The notes beneath the pieces were generated by a model. The model had not been told where the DNA came from and made no database searches. It worked only from the letters and a program-made list of their open reading frames with translations. From the NCBI RefSeq assembly GCF_046115515.1, contig NZ_CP175953.1: a DNA stretch of 64,000 bases. The stretch is one strand, 5' to 3'. The position numbers and the translations under genes are program-made. Each line of letters starts with the position of its first letter. The first letter of the stretch is position 1. This DNA is from Gracilimonas sp017641085. GTDB taxonomy: Bacteria > Bacteroidota > Rhodothermia > Balneolales > Balneolaceae. This document shows positions 10,701 to 20,800 of this stretch, one piece after another.

Positions 10701-13700
10701 GTTTAAATAGCTATCTGTCGGATCCCTTCGGAGCTGCTTTTACCCCGCCCGGTCTTACCGGTTGGAATTATAGTTCAGCCCTTGATGATGAATATGATGG
10801 GAGTTCAGGGGGAGCTAATTACCCGTTTACCTATATTGCCTATGAAGATAGCCCGTTGTCCAGGAAGATAACAACACAGGGGGTAGGTGGTAGTGATTAC
10901 ACAGACACCACAAGCTATAGCCTGAATAACTCTGAAACTTTTACTATTAATGGAAAGACATGGGGTCAGAATGAGCTTTCCAAAACCGTGGTTACAGATC
11001 CTGACGGTAAAGAAATCATCACCTATGCCGATGGCTGGGGGCAAACGATTGTCAGTGGAGTGAATATGAATCCTGGTGGGGATGATATTCTAAACAAGTC
11101 TTCCAGTGACCTGGTTACCTATTTTGAATATGATCTGAGAGGAAATTTGATACGAGTAGAAGACCCAAGGGGGCTAGCTACAACTTACACTTATAACGAA
11201 CTTGGTCAATTAATAAGTAAGAAACTTCCGGATCAGCAGTATAGTATTGATTACCGGTATGACGATGCAGGAAATCTCAGGTTTACTCAGGATGCAAATC
11301 ATAAATCTCTCGCCAATGATATTTCTCATAGTCTTTCGTTTTCTACTTCATTCTCAAAAACTCTGACAGCGACTACATCTGGAAAATTGACTGTATATTT
11401 TTGTATTTATGATTTATACATGGACAGTTTTGACGTTGAACTCATAGATGTGGATAATGGCAATACGGTCATAGATTCATGGGTAATAACAACCTCAGGT
11501 GCTGGGGGCTGCGTAGCTAGTGCGGGCAACCCAGAAGAATATACAGTTGGCACAGGTACGTATAGGTTAGAGGGACAAGCACGAGATTCAGGTGAGCCTA
11601 TCGTTGGGGGATTTGGGGAATTTGGATTTGTTTCGGATGATGTGTACACCTACAATAAATACGATGACTTAGGGCGACTGGTAGAAACCGGTGAGTACAG
11701 TGATGGAGTCAGTTTTGCATCAGCCAGTGTAAATTCTTCTTCATTCCCTACAACAGGAGACCCAAATATTAAGTACTTTTATGATGGAGATGAGGCTTAT
11801 AGTGGTTCTTTAGCGCCAGACAATCTGAAAGGTCGCGTGTCAAAAGTTGAATATCGGGACCTTAGTGTGGCAAGCAGCAGCTGGGGCAATACCTGGTATT
11901 CCTACAACACTTTGGGCCTTGTAGAGTGGGTTGTTCAGGATCCGCCGGGATTATCTGAAAAGAAAATTGAATACACTTATGACGAACTGGGACGTGCTAC
12001 CCAAATTGATTTCCAGGCGGGGGTAAGCGGGCAACAATTTTACCAACGCTTCAGTTACGATGCGTTAGGCCGGTTAGACAAAGTGGAAACCAGTACCAAT
12101 GGATACACCTGGATCAAAGATGCGGAGTATACAGGGTTTATGGCGGATGGACAGGTTAAGGAGATGAAACTTGGTAATAGTGCCGTGCAAACTGTTGACT
12201 ATACCTATACGGTGCAAGGCTGGTTGGACAAAATAAATAACCCGTCATCGATAGGAAGCGATAAATTTGGACTGGATCTGGGCTATGATTTTAACGGTAA
12301 TATTGACCAGCAAAAATGGAAGCAGCCCGGGGCGTCCAATACAAATATACTGACCTATAACTATAGCTATGACGGAGCGAACCGACTTGCTCTGGCTACG
12401 TTTTCTGGCTCCGGGTATTCATCAGGATATTATAATGTAAACCCTACATATGATAAAAGTGGAAACATCACTTATATTACCAGAGGTGGACATCCTGATT
12501 ATTATGAACTTGGAATTGATATTGGATCCGGATCTAACCGTATCCTCGAAATTGAAAACTACGATCAACTAACCTATGAATCGGTAAATTATGACGCGAA
12601 TGGAAATCTGACCGAATATGAAACGATTGGGATTACCTCGGTGGACTACGACTGGAGAAATCTTCCTGCACAACTATATAAAGGGGGAATTACATTGCAG
12701 TATGCATACGATGCAGAGGGAAGCCGTGTGAAGAAAAAAGTGTCAGGTGGAACCGATACCCATTACATTAGGGGCGCAAATGGAGAAACAGTTGCTGTGT
12801 ACCAGGGAGGCAGTGCGGAATTCTTTAATATATTAGCAGGAGCCGAGATTATAGGAACTTATGATGGCTCCCAGCGACGCTTTTTCCTGAAGGACCATCT
12901 GGGGAGCATTCGTACTACCGTTGACCAAGGGGGGGCGGTAGATGGTTATGATGATTATTACCCGTTTGGCTTAGTTATGCCTGGAAGGAGTTCTAATAGT
13001 GCGAATCCGAATGACAACTATAAATACACGGGGCATGAGCGCGATGATGAGGTGAATCTTACCTTAGACTATATGGGAGCGAGATATTACGATCCTATTA
13101 TCGGACGGTTTTTGCAGATTGATCCGTACGCGGCTAAATTTCCGAATGTAAGCCCGTACGTGTATGCGCTGAACAATCCTGTCAATATGTGGGATCCTGA
13201 TGGTCGAGCACCAGTTGGTTGTCCTGCTTGTTTTGTCGTATCATGGACTTCTTTAAATATTTACACACATCAAAAAATAAAAAGTGTTGCTGGTGTGAAT
13301 GATGCAGAAGCAAAAGTTATCAAAAGAAATTTACATCGGGGTCTGACTTTATATCAAACGGGTGCTCGAAGAGAAGTGGCAGAAAAATTATCTCAAAATT
13401 CAGGTTTAAAAGGTCCACGCGGGGGGGCACAAGATGCACTAAGGCATTCACTTTTTAATGCAATGAATACACAAACTTTAGGAGCAGGTTTGACTAAGCA
13501 GTTAGGAGATGCTCATGAAGAAGGACAAACTCCACAAATAGAAGTTGAGATGGACTTGTTTAACAATGCGATAGGTCGTGAGGTTGGAGAGAATAATCCC
13601 TTAGCAACACCTAAACAATTAGCCAATATTCTTCTGAACAAAATGAAGGATGGTGAACTTAAAGTTATTGTTAATGGTGAGCTGGTTAAATCATCTATGA

Positions 13701-13786
13701 GCGAAAAAGATTATGAGTTATTTAAAAATGTAATCAATGATCTATATGTTAACGGAAAAAAGGAGTATGATGAAGAGGATAATTGA
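7793..13786 (+). CDS. Secreted RHS/YD-repeat polymorphic toxin 1 with DUF6973-like tip
   Basis: This 1,997-aa protein starts with a signal peptide (FGLLILFLFVAQNLQAQ). A long N-terminal beta-rich segment leads into many YD/RHS repeats of the form Y-D-x-x-G-R/N-L. A non-repeat beta domain interrupts the repeats at about residues 1,180-1,280. The RHS core ends with DHLGSIR, YYPFG, GARYYDPIIGRF and NPVNMWDPDGR near 1,800. The remaining roughly 190-aa tip contains GGAQDALRHSLFNAM, GDAHEE and MDLFNNAIGREVG, matching the conserved Asp, Arg-His and His-Glu pattern of DUF6973-type tips. RHS shells encapsulate a toxic tip; the activity of this one is unknown. ATG 7793 is chosen over GTG 7787 because AAGGG sits at correct spacing. 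It overlaps a lipoprotein gene. Confidence 0.88.
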   Translation: METVKRFGLLILFLFVAQNLQAQFNDHSVTSSYNIGLSSPTASSISKFGDSPVSYATGTPSIEIPLYNAQSRDLNIPISLSYHASGIRVSDVPSWVGLGWALNAGGVITRTMRGLPDEATHGFENKGWMAAHYSSASGDTIRDGAQWVLKQDFLRNVSLGQWDAEPDEYNISLPGLSAKFIVDHNGEVKLLPHKNINVEQVGSNWKVTAEDGTIYYFEEKETTFTETVDKSGFAFGGILPQTYVSSWYLSKIEPPFVNDQITLTYDASQPSTERTFSISHTRTNNLIEGSCSANENNVIIQNRNITYNKYLEEIQTPTVKIEFITDDDGAITMKTRLREIWVTSVSSSDTLRKFKLDYNNTGSPNRHYLISVQELGPNGAEKPPYEMDYFSTYSLPSYSSAAIDHWGYYNGENSNTSLIPAVSSTQFGSLSGADRDPSFSHARTGTLKKLSYPTGGHAEYTYEANQYYDYTTSSNETGGGLRIKTIKIHDGIDQANDIVKTYTYNHPTISGRSSGYLAGGPLELYEYFPSGSGNPCPYVVRKSTAAGVIGGTPVAYDWVREYIGTVSTNEGYSQIKAQHSEHNGRDAGTWKRSKILERQEYDSGANKVFETINTYNYTAHLIGSTDGLESKVDWVGTSDTTYTATVFSYDSYESRLVETENRTYDSNGSNYYSTHEEYNYDSFDAGANMSPLRSIKRINSNDDERITEYRYAFEENTGMESANMLSQIYSVTVKNASGVKSKSWKVWDNNIPGAVGDWLPKEFWKWKGGSVTQDPGTSNAIKISTVIKYDNHGNPLEIQDANTNLTKYYYGSNSNPFSSSLINGASGFYLTGIQKVQGSVNTPSSGDDLYIEAEYNAQGLVSKIIDENDDEQTFVYDDFGRLEEIYNANNEIVTSYGYHYSSSDSNRVETWTHYDPNNSSNVTKSISYLDGLGRQIQTQTRGGGETIVSASTYNKRGLLEVVSRPFQVSSLNSYLSDPFGAAFTPPGLTGWNYSSALDDEYDGSSGGANYPFTYIAYEDSPLSRKITTQGVGGSDYTDTTSYSLNNSETFTINGKTWGQNELSKTVVTDPDGKEIITYADGWGQTIVSGVNMNPGGDDILNKSSSDLVTYFEYDLRGNLIRVEDPRGLATTYTYNELGQLISKKLPDQQYSIDYRYDDAGNLRFTQDANHKSLANDISHSLSFSTSFSKTLTATTSGKLTVYFCIYDLYMDSFDVELIDVDNGNTVIDSWVITTSGAGGCVASAGNPEEYTVGTGTYRLEGQARDSGEPIVGGFGEFGFVSDDVYTYNKYDDLGRLVETGEYSDGVSFASASVNSSSFPTTGDPNIKYFYDGDEAYSGSLAPDNLKGRVSKVEYRDLSVASSSWGNTWYSYNTLGLVEWVVQDPPGLSEKKIEYTYDELGRATQIDFQAGVSGQQFYQRFSYDALGRLDKVETSTNGYTWIKDAEYTGFMADGQVKEMKLGNSAVQTVDYTYTVQGWLDKINNPSSIGSDKFGLDLGYDFNGNIDQQKWKQPGASNTNILTYNYSYDGANRLALATFSGSGYSSGYYNVNPTYDKSGNITYITRGGHPDYYELGIDIGSGSNRILEIENYDQLTYESVNYDANGNLTEYETIGITSVDYDWRNLPAQLYKGGITLQYAYDAEGSRVKKKVSGGTDTHYIRGANGETVAVYQGGSAEFFNILAGAEIIGTYDGSQRRFFLKDHLGSIRTTVDQGGAVDGYDDYYPFGLVMPGRSSNSANPNDNYKYTGHERDDEVNLTLDYMGARYYDPIIGRFLQIDPYAAKFPNVSPYVYALNNPVNMWDPDGRAPVGCPACFVVSWTSLNIYTHQKIKSVAGVNDAEAKVIKRNLHRGLTLYQTGARREVAEKLSQNSGLKGPRGGAQDALRHSLFNAMNTQTLGAGLTKQLGDAHEEGQTPQIEVEMDLFNNAIGREVGENNPLATPKQLANILLNKMKDGELKVIVNGELVKSSMSEKDYELFKNVINDLYVNGKKEYDEEDN

Positions 13787-14291
13787 TAAATTTGTCATTG
13801 GCAGTATTATTACTGCTTTTGTAATAAGTGTTTCATGTAATTCAAAGGAAAAAGCACAAAACCAGGCAACAACAGAACTCAGTTTGGATAAAAAACTCGA
13901 GGTATTTGTTACAGATTCTTTGATTCAAACAAATAAAGATTCGCTTGTAATCAATTTTTCACAGCAAACAAATTTTGAATGGGATAGCTTATTTATTTTT
14001 GAACCCTATACATCTGATAAGCTGATTGAAGAAGAACTTGGCTTTAAATGGAGTTCAGCAAAAAGCGAGATAAGAAGTCTTGGTGAAACGAAAACATTAC
14101 TAGTTTTTTTAAAAGCGGATGAGATTGTAAAGACGTTTAAATATCCTCGTAATAAAGGAGATTTTATTAAACTTGATATGCGGGGGCCTTACAAAAGGCA
14201 GGAAGGAATCTTTACTATAAAGAAAGAAAAATATGGTGAAGAAGATTGGCTATTCTTTTATTTTACGCCTCCATCTGACGCAAAGATATAG
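13770..14291 (+). CDS. Small lipoprotein, candidate partner of RHS1
   Basis: The protein is about 173 aa with a lipoprotein signal: a basic start, hydrophobic FVIGSIITAFVISV, then SC as lipobox cysteine at about residue 23. The mature part is hydrophilic with no recognised domain. The gene overlaps the RHS1 stop by 17 bases and has a strong AAAGGAG site inside the RHS1 end, so the two are translationally linked. Immunity proteins commonly sit immediately behind RHS toxins, and a periplasmic lipoprotein could neutralise an incoming tip; this is an inference from position. ATG 13767 is an alternative start but lies too close to GGAG. Confidence 0.6.
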   Translation: MKRIIDKFVIGSIITAFVISVSCNSKEKAQNQATTELSLDKKLEVFVTDSLIQTNKDSLVINFSQQTNFEWDSLFIFEPYTSDKLIEEELGFKWSSAKSEIRSLGETKTLLVFLKADEIVKTFKYPRNKGDFIKLDMRGPYKRQEGIFTIKKEKYGEEDWLFFYFTPPSDAKI

Positions 14292-14440
14292 GCAAAAAAT
14301 TAAACTAGGCCTCGGGAAATTTGTTGAGGTTTGTCTTCGTTGCGTAGCTCAGCTGTGCAATGCATGTTGGAAGCTCTGTTTCCAGTTATAAAGAAGGGAG
14401 GCAATGAGCCGAAATTACTCACTATCAATCAATGTCCTAT

Positions 14441-14454
14441 GGAGGCTCCGCCTC
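14441..14454. repeat. REP-like short palindrome, copy 1
   Basis: GGAGGCTCCGCCTC in the context CTATGGAGGCTCCGCCTCAAACT. A near-identical element occurs at 21446-21460 behind RHS2. Such small hairpins with the GGAGGC/GCCTCC stem are typical dispersed REP-type repeats in some bacteria. Confidence 0.5.
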
Positions 14455-14500
14455 AAACTATTATTTCCAGGTCAAGCTCATCAGTCAATCAAAAAAATAG

Positions 14501-14534
14501 TGTAAGGAATCCTTTCTCAATCGCTCTAACTTAG
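14501..14534 (+). promoter_or_regulatory. Recurrent promoter-like motif, distal to RHS2
   Basis: TGTAAGGAAT (14501-14510), 11 bases, CGCTCTAACTTAG (14522-14534). It is 353 bases upstream of the RHS2 start. A second copy lies closer at 14779. Confidence 0.5.
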
Positions 14535-14778
14535 AAAAAAGATTACTGCTATGGAAAGAAGCTGGTACAAGTTTTACGAACTCCATTATCCCTATCTTAT
14601 AAAAAGCTTAAGAACAAATGAGCTCAAAATTGCGTTTTAATTCATGCTTTTCCTTTTGGTATTGATTAAGAATCAATCAAAAAGTCGTTCCTCTTCCGTT
14701 CTAATTTTTCATTTGGAATGCCTTTAACGGTGTTATTCGATGTTTTTAAGCTAATTTACAATTGTTTACAAAGTTTTT

Positions 14779-14812
14779 TGTAAGGAATAGCCCACTCATC
14801 TCTCTTAGCTTA
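14779..14812 (+). promoter_or_regulatory. Recurrent promoter-like motif, proximal to RHS2
   Basis: TTTTTTGTAAGGAAT (motif box 14779-14788), 11 bases, CTCTCTTAGCTTA (14800-14812). The second box deviates slightly from the other copies. It stands 75 bases before the RHS2 ATG, similar to the RHS1 arrangement. Confidence 0.5.
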
Positions 14813-14886
14813 TAATTAACAGAATATATTATAGTTACATCACATAACGCTGAATACGTTTGGCTTAATCTTTAATAATTTTCTTT

Positions 14887-17800
14887 ATGAATCTTACGTT
14901 TAAATCAATCCTTGGGGTATTATTAATAATTGTTTGCTTTAGTGCAGACCTTTTTTCGCGACAAATTTATGATCTGAATAAGCATGTAGAGCAGCCTGAG
15001 CTAACTTCATTCTCTGAATATGATAAGCCAACGGTTGATGGGCAAGGAAATCTAAACATATCAATCACTTTAGGGACAATACCGGGGCGGGGTTTGGATT
15101 TTCCAATTACCCTATCATATCAATCGGGAATTAAGGTATTGCAACCATCAAGTTGGATTGGTTTGGGTTGGAATTTTAACCCCGGATCTATCACGAGAAG
15201 CCCGTCGATTGGTCCTACAAACGCAAACAATCTAGGGCCTTATGATTCAGGAAACTTAAATGGAGTTGATGTTTTTGATCCCTCAGGTAACAATCGTGCT
15301 CCTGATAAATTTATAATCAGTCTTCCTGGAAAAGGGAGTACGGAGATGGTTCAAATTAAAGAACCGAGTTATGTGTCACATACGACCCCTCAATATCAAA
15401 CAGGTGAGTTTTTGACTTTGGAACATAAAGCCTGGAAGATTGAATACAGGATGGCACAATTAACTATTGATGGAATCAAAACGGGTATGCGCACTGCTGA
15501 GAATTCTGGGTCTTATGACAGCAAGGTTCATAAACAAGATTTTAGTAAATTCTTAATCACAACGGAAGATGGCACTAGATATTTATTTGGAGCTCCTACC
15601 CTTTCATATGTTGATGTGCCGTATCATGATAGCAGTAATAGTAGCAATTATATAAAACGCCAAGATTATGTTTCAAAGTGGCGTTTATTAGCTATTATGG
15701 GATCAGACTACATTCATGATCCTTGGGTAGAACCCAGCGACAGCGAAAGTGGGGTATGGGTAAAGTTTGAATATGGAGCAGTATATACAGATAGTGATTA
15801 TCCCAATGAGTTAAGTTTTAGGCAGACTCAGTATTTAGAAGAAATATCAACACCGCTTGGTTCGGCAACATTTAATACCGCTTCCAGGATCGAGCCTATG
15901 CTTCAGGAGTGGGAGAAAGATCCGACTTACCATGCGAATGATACCCAAAGAAGGCTAACACAGGTCAAATTTTTTAATTCCGGATTAGTAAAAACTGTTG
16001 ATTTGGTCCAGGAGAATACATTTAACCCCATGCCTAACGGAACTTCTGGGAAAGGAAGAATGAAACTTAAAGCATTAGAAATTAAAGGTGCCGATGGGGG
16101 AAGCCTTCCGGGCTATGATTTCGATTATGTGGCTAATCCGGATGTTTCCTGGCCTTATGGTGAATATTACCATGAAATGGTTACATGTATGGATGAATTC
16201 GGATACATTAATTTCTCTGAACTTGGTTGGGTAAATAATAACTACTCAGGTGCTTGCTCTTCTCAGTATAACACTACTCCTTCTAATGCAAACTCAGGGG
16301 CTGAGTCATGGAGTTTATCTTCCATTACTTATCCGACTGGGCTTATAGACTTAATTGAATATGAGACGCGATCAATAAAAGGAAGTACCGAATTAGATTA
16401 TTACGAACGTCAAGAACTACAGCCTACATCCTATAAGCCAGACTTTAATGCAACTGCTTCAGAAGATGTATACGTAGCAGGGCCTCATGTGAGTGTTATA
16501 ACAAGAAATAGTGGAATGTATCCTTTTTCGTCAACTGAACATTACAGAGAGGAATATAGCTATGGAGATGGAACCATGCTTTCAGGAATTCCTGACGGTT
16601 ACTTTAGAAGAATGTTAGGAACGAGTTCTTCGAACAGACTCTTTGCCGGGAGTAATTCAGAACCTACAATTAATTATGGGCGTGTAACTATTGATTACTA
16701 TGAAGCTGGTGATATAAATGGCACAAACTCCTGGGTAGCTACCTTACGAAACTTTTTCAGGATCTCAGTCCCAAAAACTATATTATTCTATAGAAATGCT
16801 GTGCAATGTCCTGATCCTGTTATGTTAGCTCAAAATGATATGACATCCACTCCTACATGTACAGCAGGCTTTATTTGGACAGGTAATGAAGACTGGACGA
16901 CAGGAAGAAATAAAGGAAGCTACCATGTTGCCCGAGGTACGGATTCTTATCCATTGACTGAGGATATAAGTTATGTAACAAGCCATGCAGGAACTTCTGA
17001 TGAAGGTCTGACAAATCATATATGGACACTAACGGAAAATCAACATCCATATACAGAAGTTGTAAAAAGCATAGGATTGAATCAGCAAGCAATCAGGTTA
17101 AATTCAAAAATATCAAAGGATGGAGAAAAGTATCGACAAGTTCTCTATGTGTATGATGAGGCTACAAATTTGATAAAACAAGAGCGACAAGTTGCTGGTA
17201 CCGGTCTATTCAAAGTAAAGGAATTAAAAAGAGCCTATACAGAATATACCCCAATGGAGGATAAAAATATGTTGAGCCAGATAGCCAGGGTAAATGAAGG
17301 TTATGAAGATAATGGGACAATAACCTGGAAGAGGGGTAAAGTAACTACATGGAAAGATACGGGGATTCCCACAGATCCTTTATTATGGAAACCCTGGAAA
17401 GAATTTTCCTGGAAGTCTGATCAACCAGTGACTGGAAATACGGTTGGTTTTAATGCATGGAGTAGTGGGAATACACCATCAGGTTGGATACTGGATAAAG
17501 AAATGACGCACTATGACCTTCATGGAAACTTGCTTGAACTGACGTTGCCCAATTCTACGACAGTGGACTATAATTACGGCTTTAATTCGAGTAAATTAAC
17601 CTCTGTACATTTGACTGAAGGAGTTGCTTCAAGTCCTACAACCCTAAGCGTAAACTTGTGGTACAATAATGATTTTATAAAAATCAGCCGCTTAATGGAT
17701 CAATCTGGAGTAAATACGTATTACGAATATGACGAACACGGAAGGTTGATTTCTGTGAAAAATCATAACCAAAAACTTGTTAAGTCTTACCAGTATGATT

Positions 17801-20800
17801 ATGGCCTGGACTTTAACTATTCTGAGTATTTCACCCTGAATCGAATTATTGAAACCACGTATACAAATCCTTCGGATACCAGCGAAAATGTGAAATCGTA
17901 TAAATATTATGATGGAATGTCTCGTTTAAAGCAAACAGTGACGGAAGCGAATGGTGGGTATATTGTTGGCCAAAATGATTATGGGAAAAGAGGATTTATA
18001 GAAAAGCAATGGAATCTTTACTTAGATCAAAATGTAAATAATGGGGAGTTTGTAACACCAAGCAATGCTCGAAGCAGAGCTACACAATATTATAAGAGTA
18101 AGCTTGGCTTGAGCTATAATCCCCATCCGTATAATAAAAAAGAGTATTATGGATTAAGTGTCCCTAAAGTTATGAATGAATATCCTGCTTGGACAAATGT
18201 AGAAAGCAATCTCCAATATAATTTTGCTCAGGATACAGTGAGTGGAGTAAGCATAAAATTTATTGAAACTATTGATGAAGAAGGCAACAAAACCAAAGTA
18301 TTTAAGAATTATTTAGGACAAGAAGTTCGTAAAATTGTTGCTGAAAATACTTCTATAGAAATGACTACAGACTTTGAGTATGATGAGGTTGGGAATCTGG
18401 TTAAATCAATATCACCTAGAGGATTAGAAACCACCTATGAGTATAACACGCTTGGTCAACTAACGCAGAAGTCGCTCCCCGATCAGGATGCAAATGTAGA
18501 TTATCGTTACGATAAACTAGGCAACCTGCGCTTTGAACAAGATGCAAACCATAAATCGCAAAAGAACGATCTTTCAACAAGTATCAGTGGTGGCACATAT
18601 ATTTCTAAGACATTGACGGTAACAACAGATGGAGAGTTGGAACTAGATTATTGCTGGGTGGACCTATTTTTAGGAAACTATTATATAACCGTAGAAGATG
18701 CAGATACCGGTGTAGATATTGATACAAAGACGCTGTCTTCTGAAAGTGGGTGTCAAGGTCCGTTTAGATATGAAGTTGATCCTGGAAATTATCGATTTAT
18801 CGGTCAGGCTCAAGACCCGGGTGATATTGTAACATTTCAGGGGACATTTGCTTTTGATTCCTATGATGTCTACAAATACACCAAATATGACCGATTAGGC
18901 CGTCCTATTGAAACTGGGGAATACAGTGGTGGTGTGAGCTTTGCTTCTGCCAATCCCGATAACGAAGATTTTCCAACTTCAGGTCATCAGGCTAGCATCA
19001 AGTATTACTATGACGGCGACCATACTCCATTTAGTTCCACATACTCACCAAGTAATGCGGATGGGAAGTTAACTAAAGTATCATATAGGGATTTGAGTAC
19101 AACGTCTACTAATAGCTGGGGACATGATTGGTTCTCGTATAATAACCTGGGTAAGATTGAATGGAAAATCTCCGAACCTTATGGATTAAGCACTCATAAA
19201 ATCATCAAATACAATTATGATTTATTAGGAAGATTGACGAGGTTAGATTATCAACCGACAGTTTCATTTGAGAGATTTATTACCTGGCAAGAGTACGATG
19301 CATATGGACGCTTAGAGTATGTATACACCGATACAGACACCAATATTTCAGGAAGGCAAAAAGAAATTCAGTTCGTTTATAACCCCGATGGCACAGTTGA
19401 GCAGAAGAAATTTGGAAACTCTACTGTACAAATTCAAGATATGGGTTATACTATTCGAGGGTGGCTTGAAAAGGTTAATAATACCTCTTCAATAGGCAGT
19501 GATAAGTTTGCTATGAAACTTAGCTATACTGCTAATGGAAATATAAGTCAGCAACAATGGAAGCAACCTGCTAAGAATTCCAACCTGGCTACATACAATT
19601 ATAGCTACGATGCTGCCAACCGATTAATCAATGCGAATTTCTCTGGCTCCGGGTATAGTTCTAGTGCTTTTGATGTAACTAATATTACATACGATGATAA
19701 TGGAAATCTGAAGCAATACATTAGAAGAGATCAGAATGGAAGTGTCGGAACTACCGGATATATGGTATTTTCTATAGAATCAGGGAGTAATAAGATCAAC
19801 TATTCAAACGACCAAGTTTTGTATGAACAGTTTGATTTTAGTTATGATGCCAACGGTAATATGCAAAAGAATGATTTGAATGGACTGGAATCAGCACAAT
19901 ATGACTGGAGAAATCTTCCCAGTATTTTGATGGCTAATTCGAGTACGCTGTACTACGCTTACAATCCCGATGGAAAAAGGGTTCGGAAAAGAGTCGGCAG
20001 CACTGATGTTCATTACGTGCGTGGCATTGACGGGCAGGTATTAGCTGTTTATAATAATGACAATTTAGAATATCACAACGTGTTTGCCGGAAGTGAAATG
20101 GTAGGATCCTATGACCGAAGTCAAAGAAGATATTTCTTAAAAGACCATTTGGGTAGTATCCGAACTACGGTAGATCAATATGGAAATGTAGATGGATACG
20201 ATGATTACTATCCGTTTGGTAAAATTATGCCGGGCAGGAGTAGCAATAGTGCAAACCCTGCGGATGATTTTAAATATACAGGGCACGAGCGGGATGATGA
20301 AGCAAATATTACACTGGATTACATGTTGGCTAGAAATTATGATCCAGAGATAGGGCGGTTTTTGCAGGTTGATCCAATGCATTCAGAAAGAGCATGGGTC
20401 TCTTCCTATAACTATGCTCAGAATAACCCACTAATACGGACAGACCCAACAGGAATGCTGGACGATATTTTTCTTAATAGCGAAACAAATGAGTACTCAA
20501 TTATCAGGACAGATGATGAACATGACGTATTGTATGTAGATGGTAAAGTGGCAGGAGCAACTGATGTAAGTTTTTGGGAGGATGGAGCCTCAAATATCTA
20601 TGACAGCTATACCAACTATTTTATGGAAAACAGCTGGGCTATAAGCGATGATAATTGGTTGGGGAATTTTAACCGAGCCGAACGTATGGAAGTTAAACAG
20701 GGTATTTTTAATGCTCGGATGGCCATGGGGCAACATAGTGCTTTAATAACGATGACTAAAATGGGTGCTGCGGGTGCAGGGGCGATTAGTACTTTAGGTG

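Larger units (their letters stand above)
14292..14886 (+). other. Gap between the RHS1 partner and RHS2
   Basis: No convincing gene is visible in this 595-base stretch. It contains a REP-like palindrome (14441-14454) and two copies of the recurrent promoter-like motif (14501-14534 and 14779-14812). The stretch just after 14331 may be decayed RHS tip or immunity DNA, but this cannot be shown here. Confidence 0.5.

Noticed and set aside
14331..14534. 67-codon open frame between the RHS loci
   Set aside because: It runs through a REP-like palindrome and a copy of the promoter-like motif, has no ribosome site and a composition unlike its neighbours.
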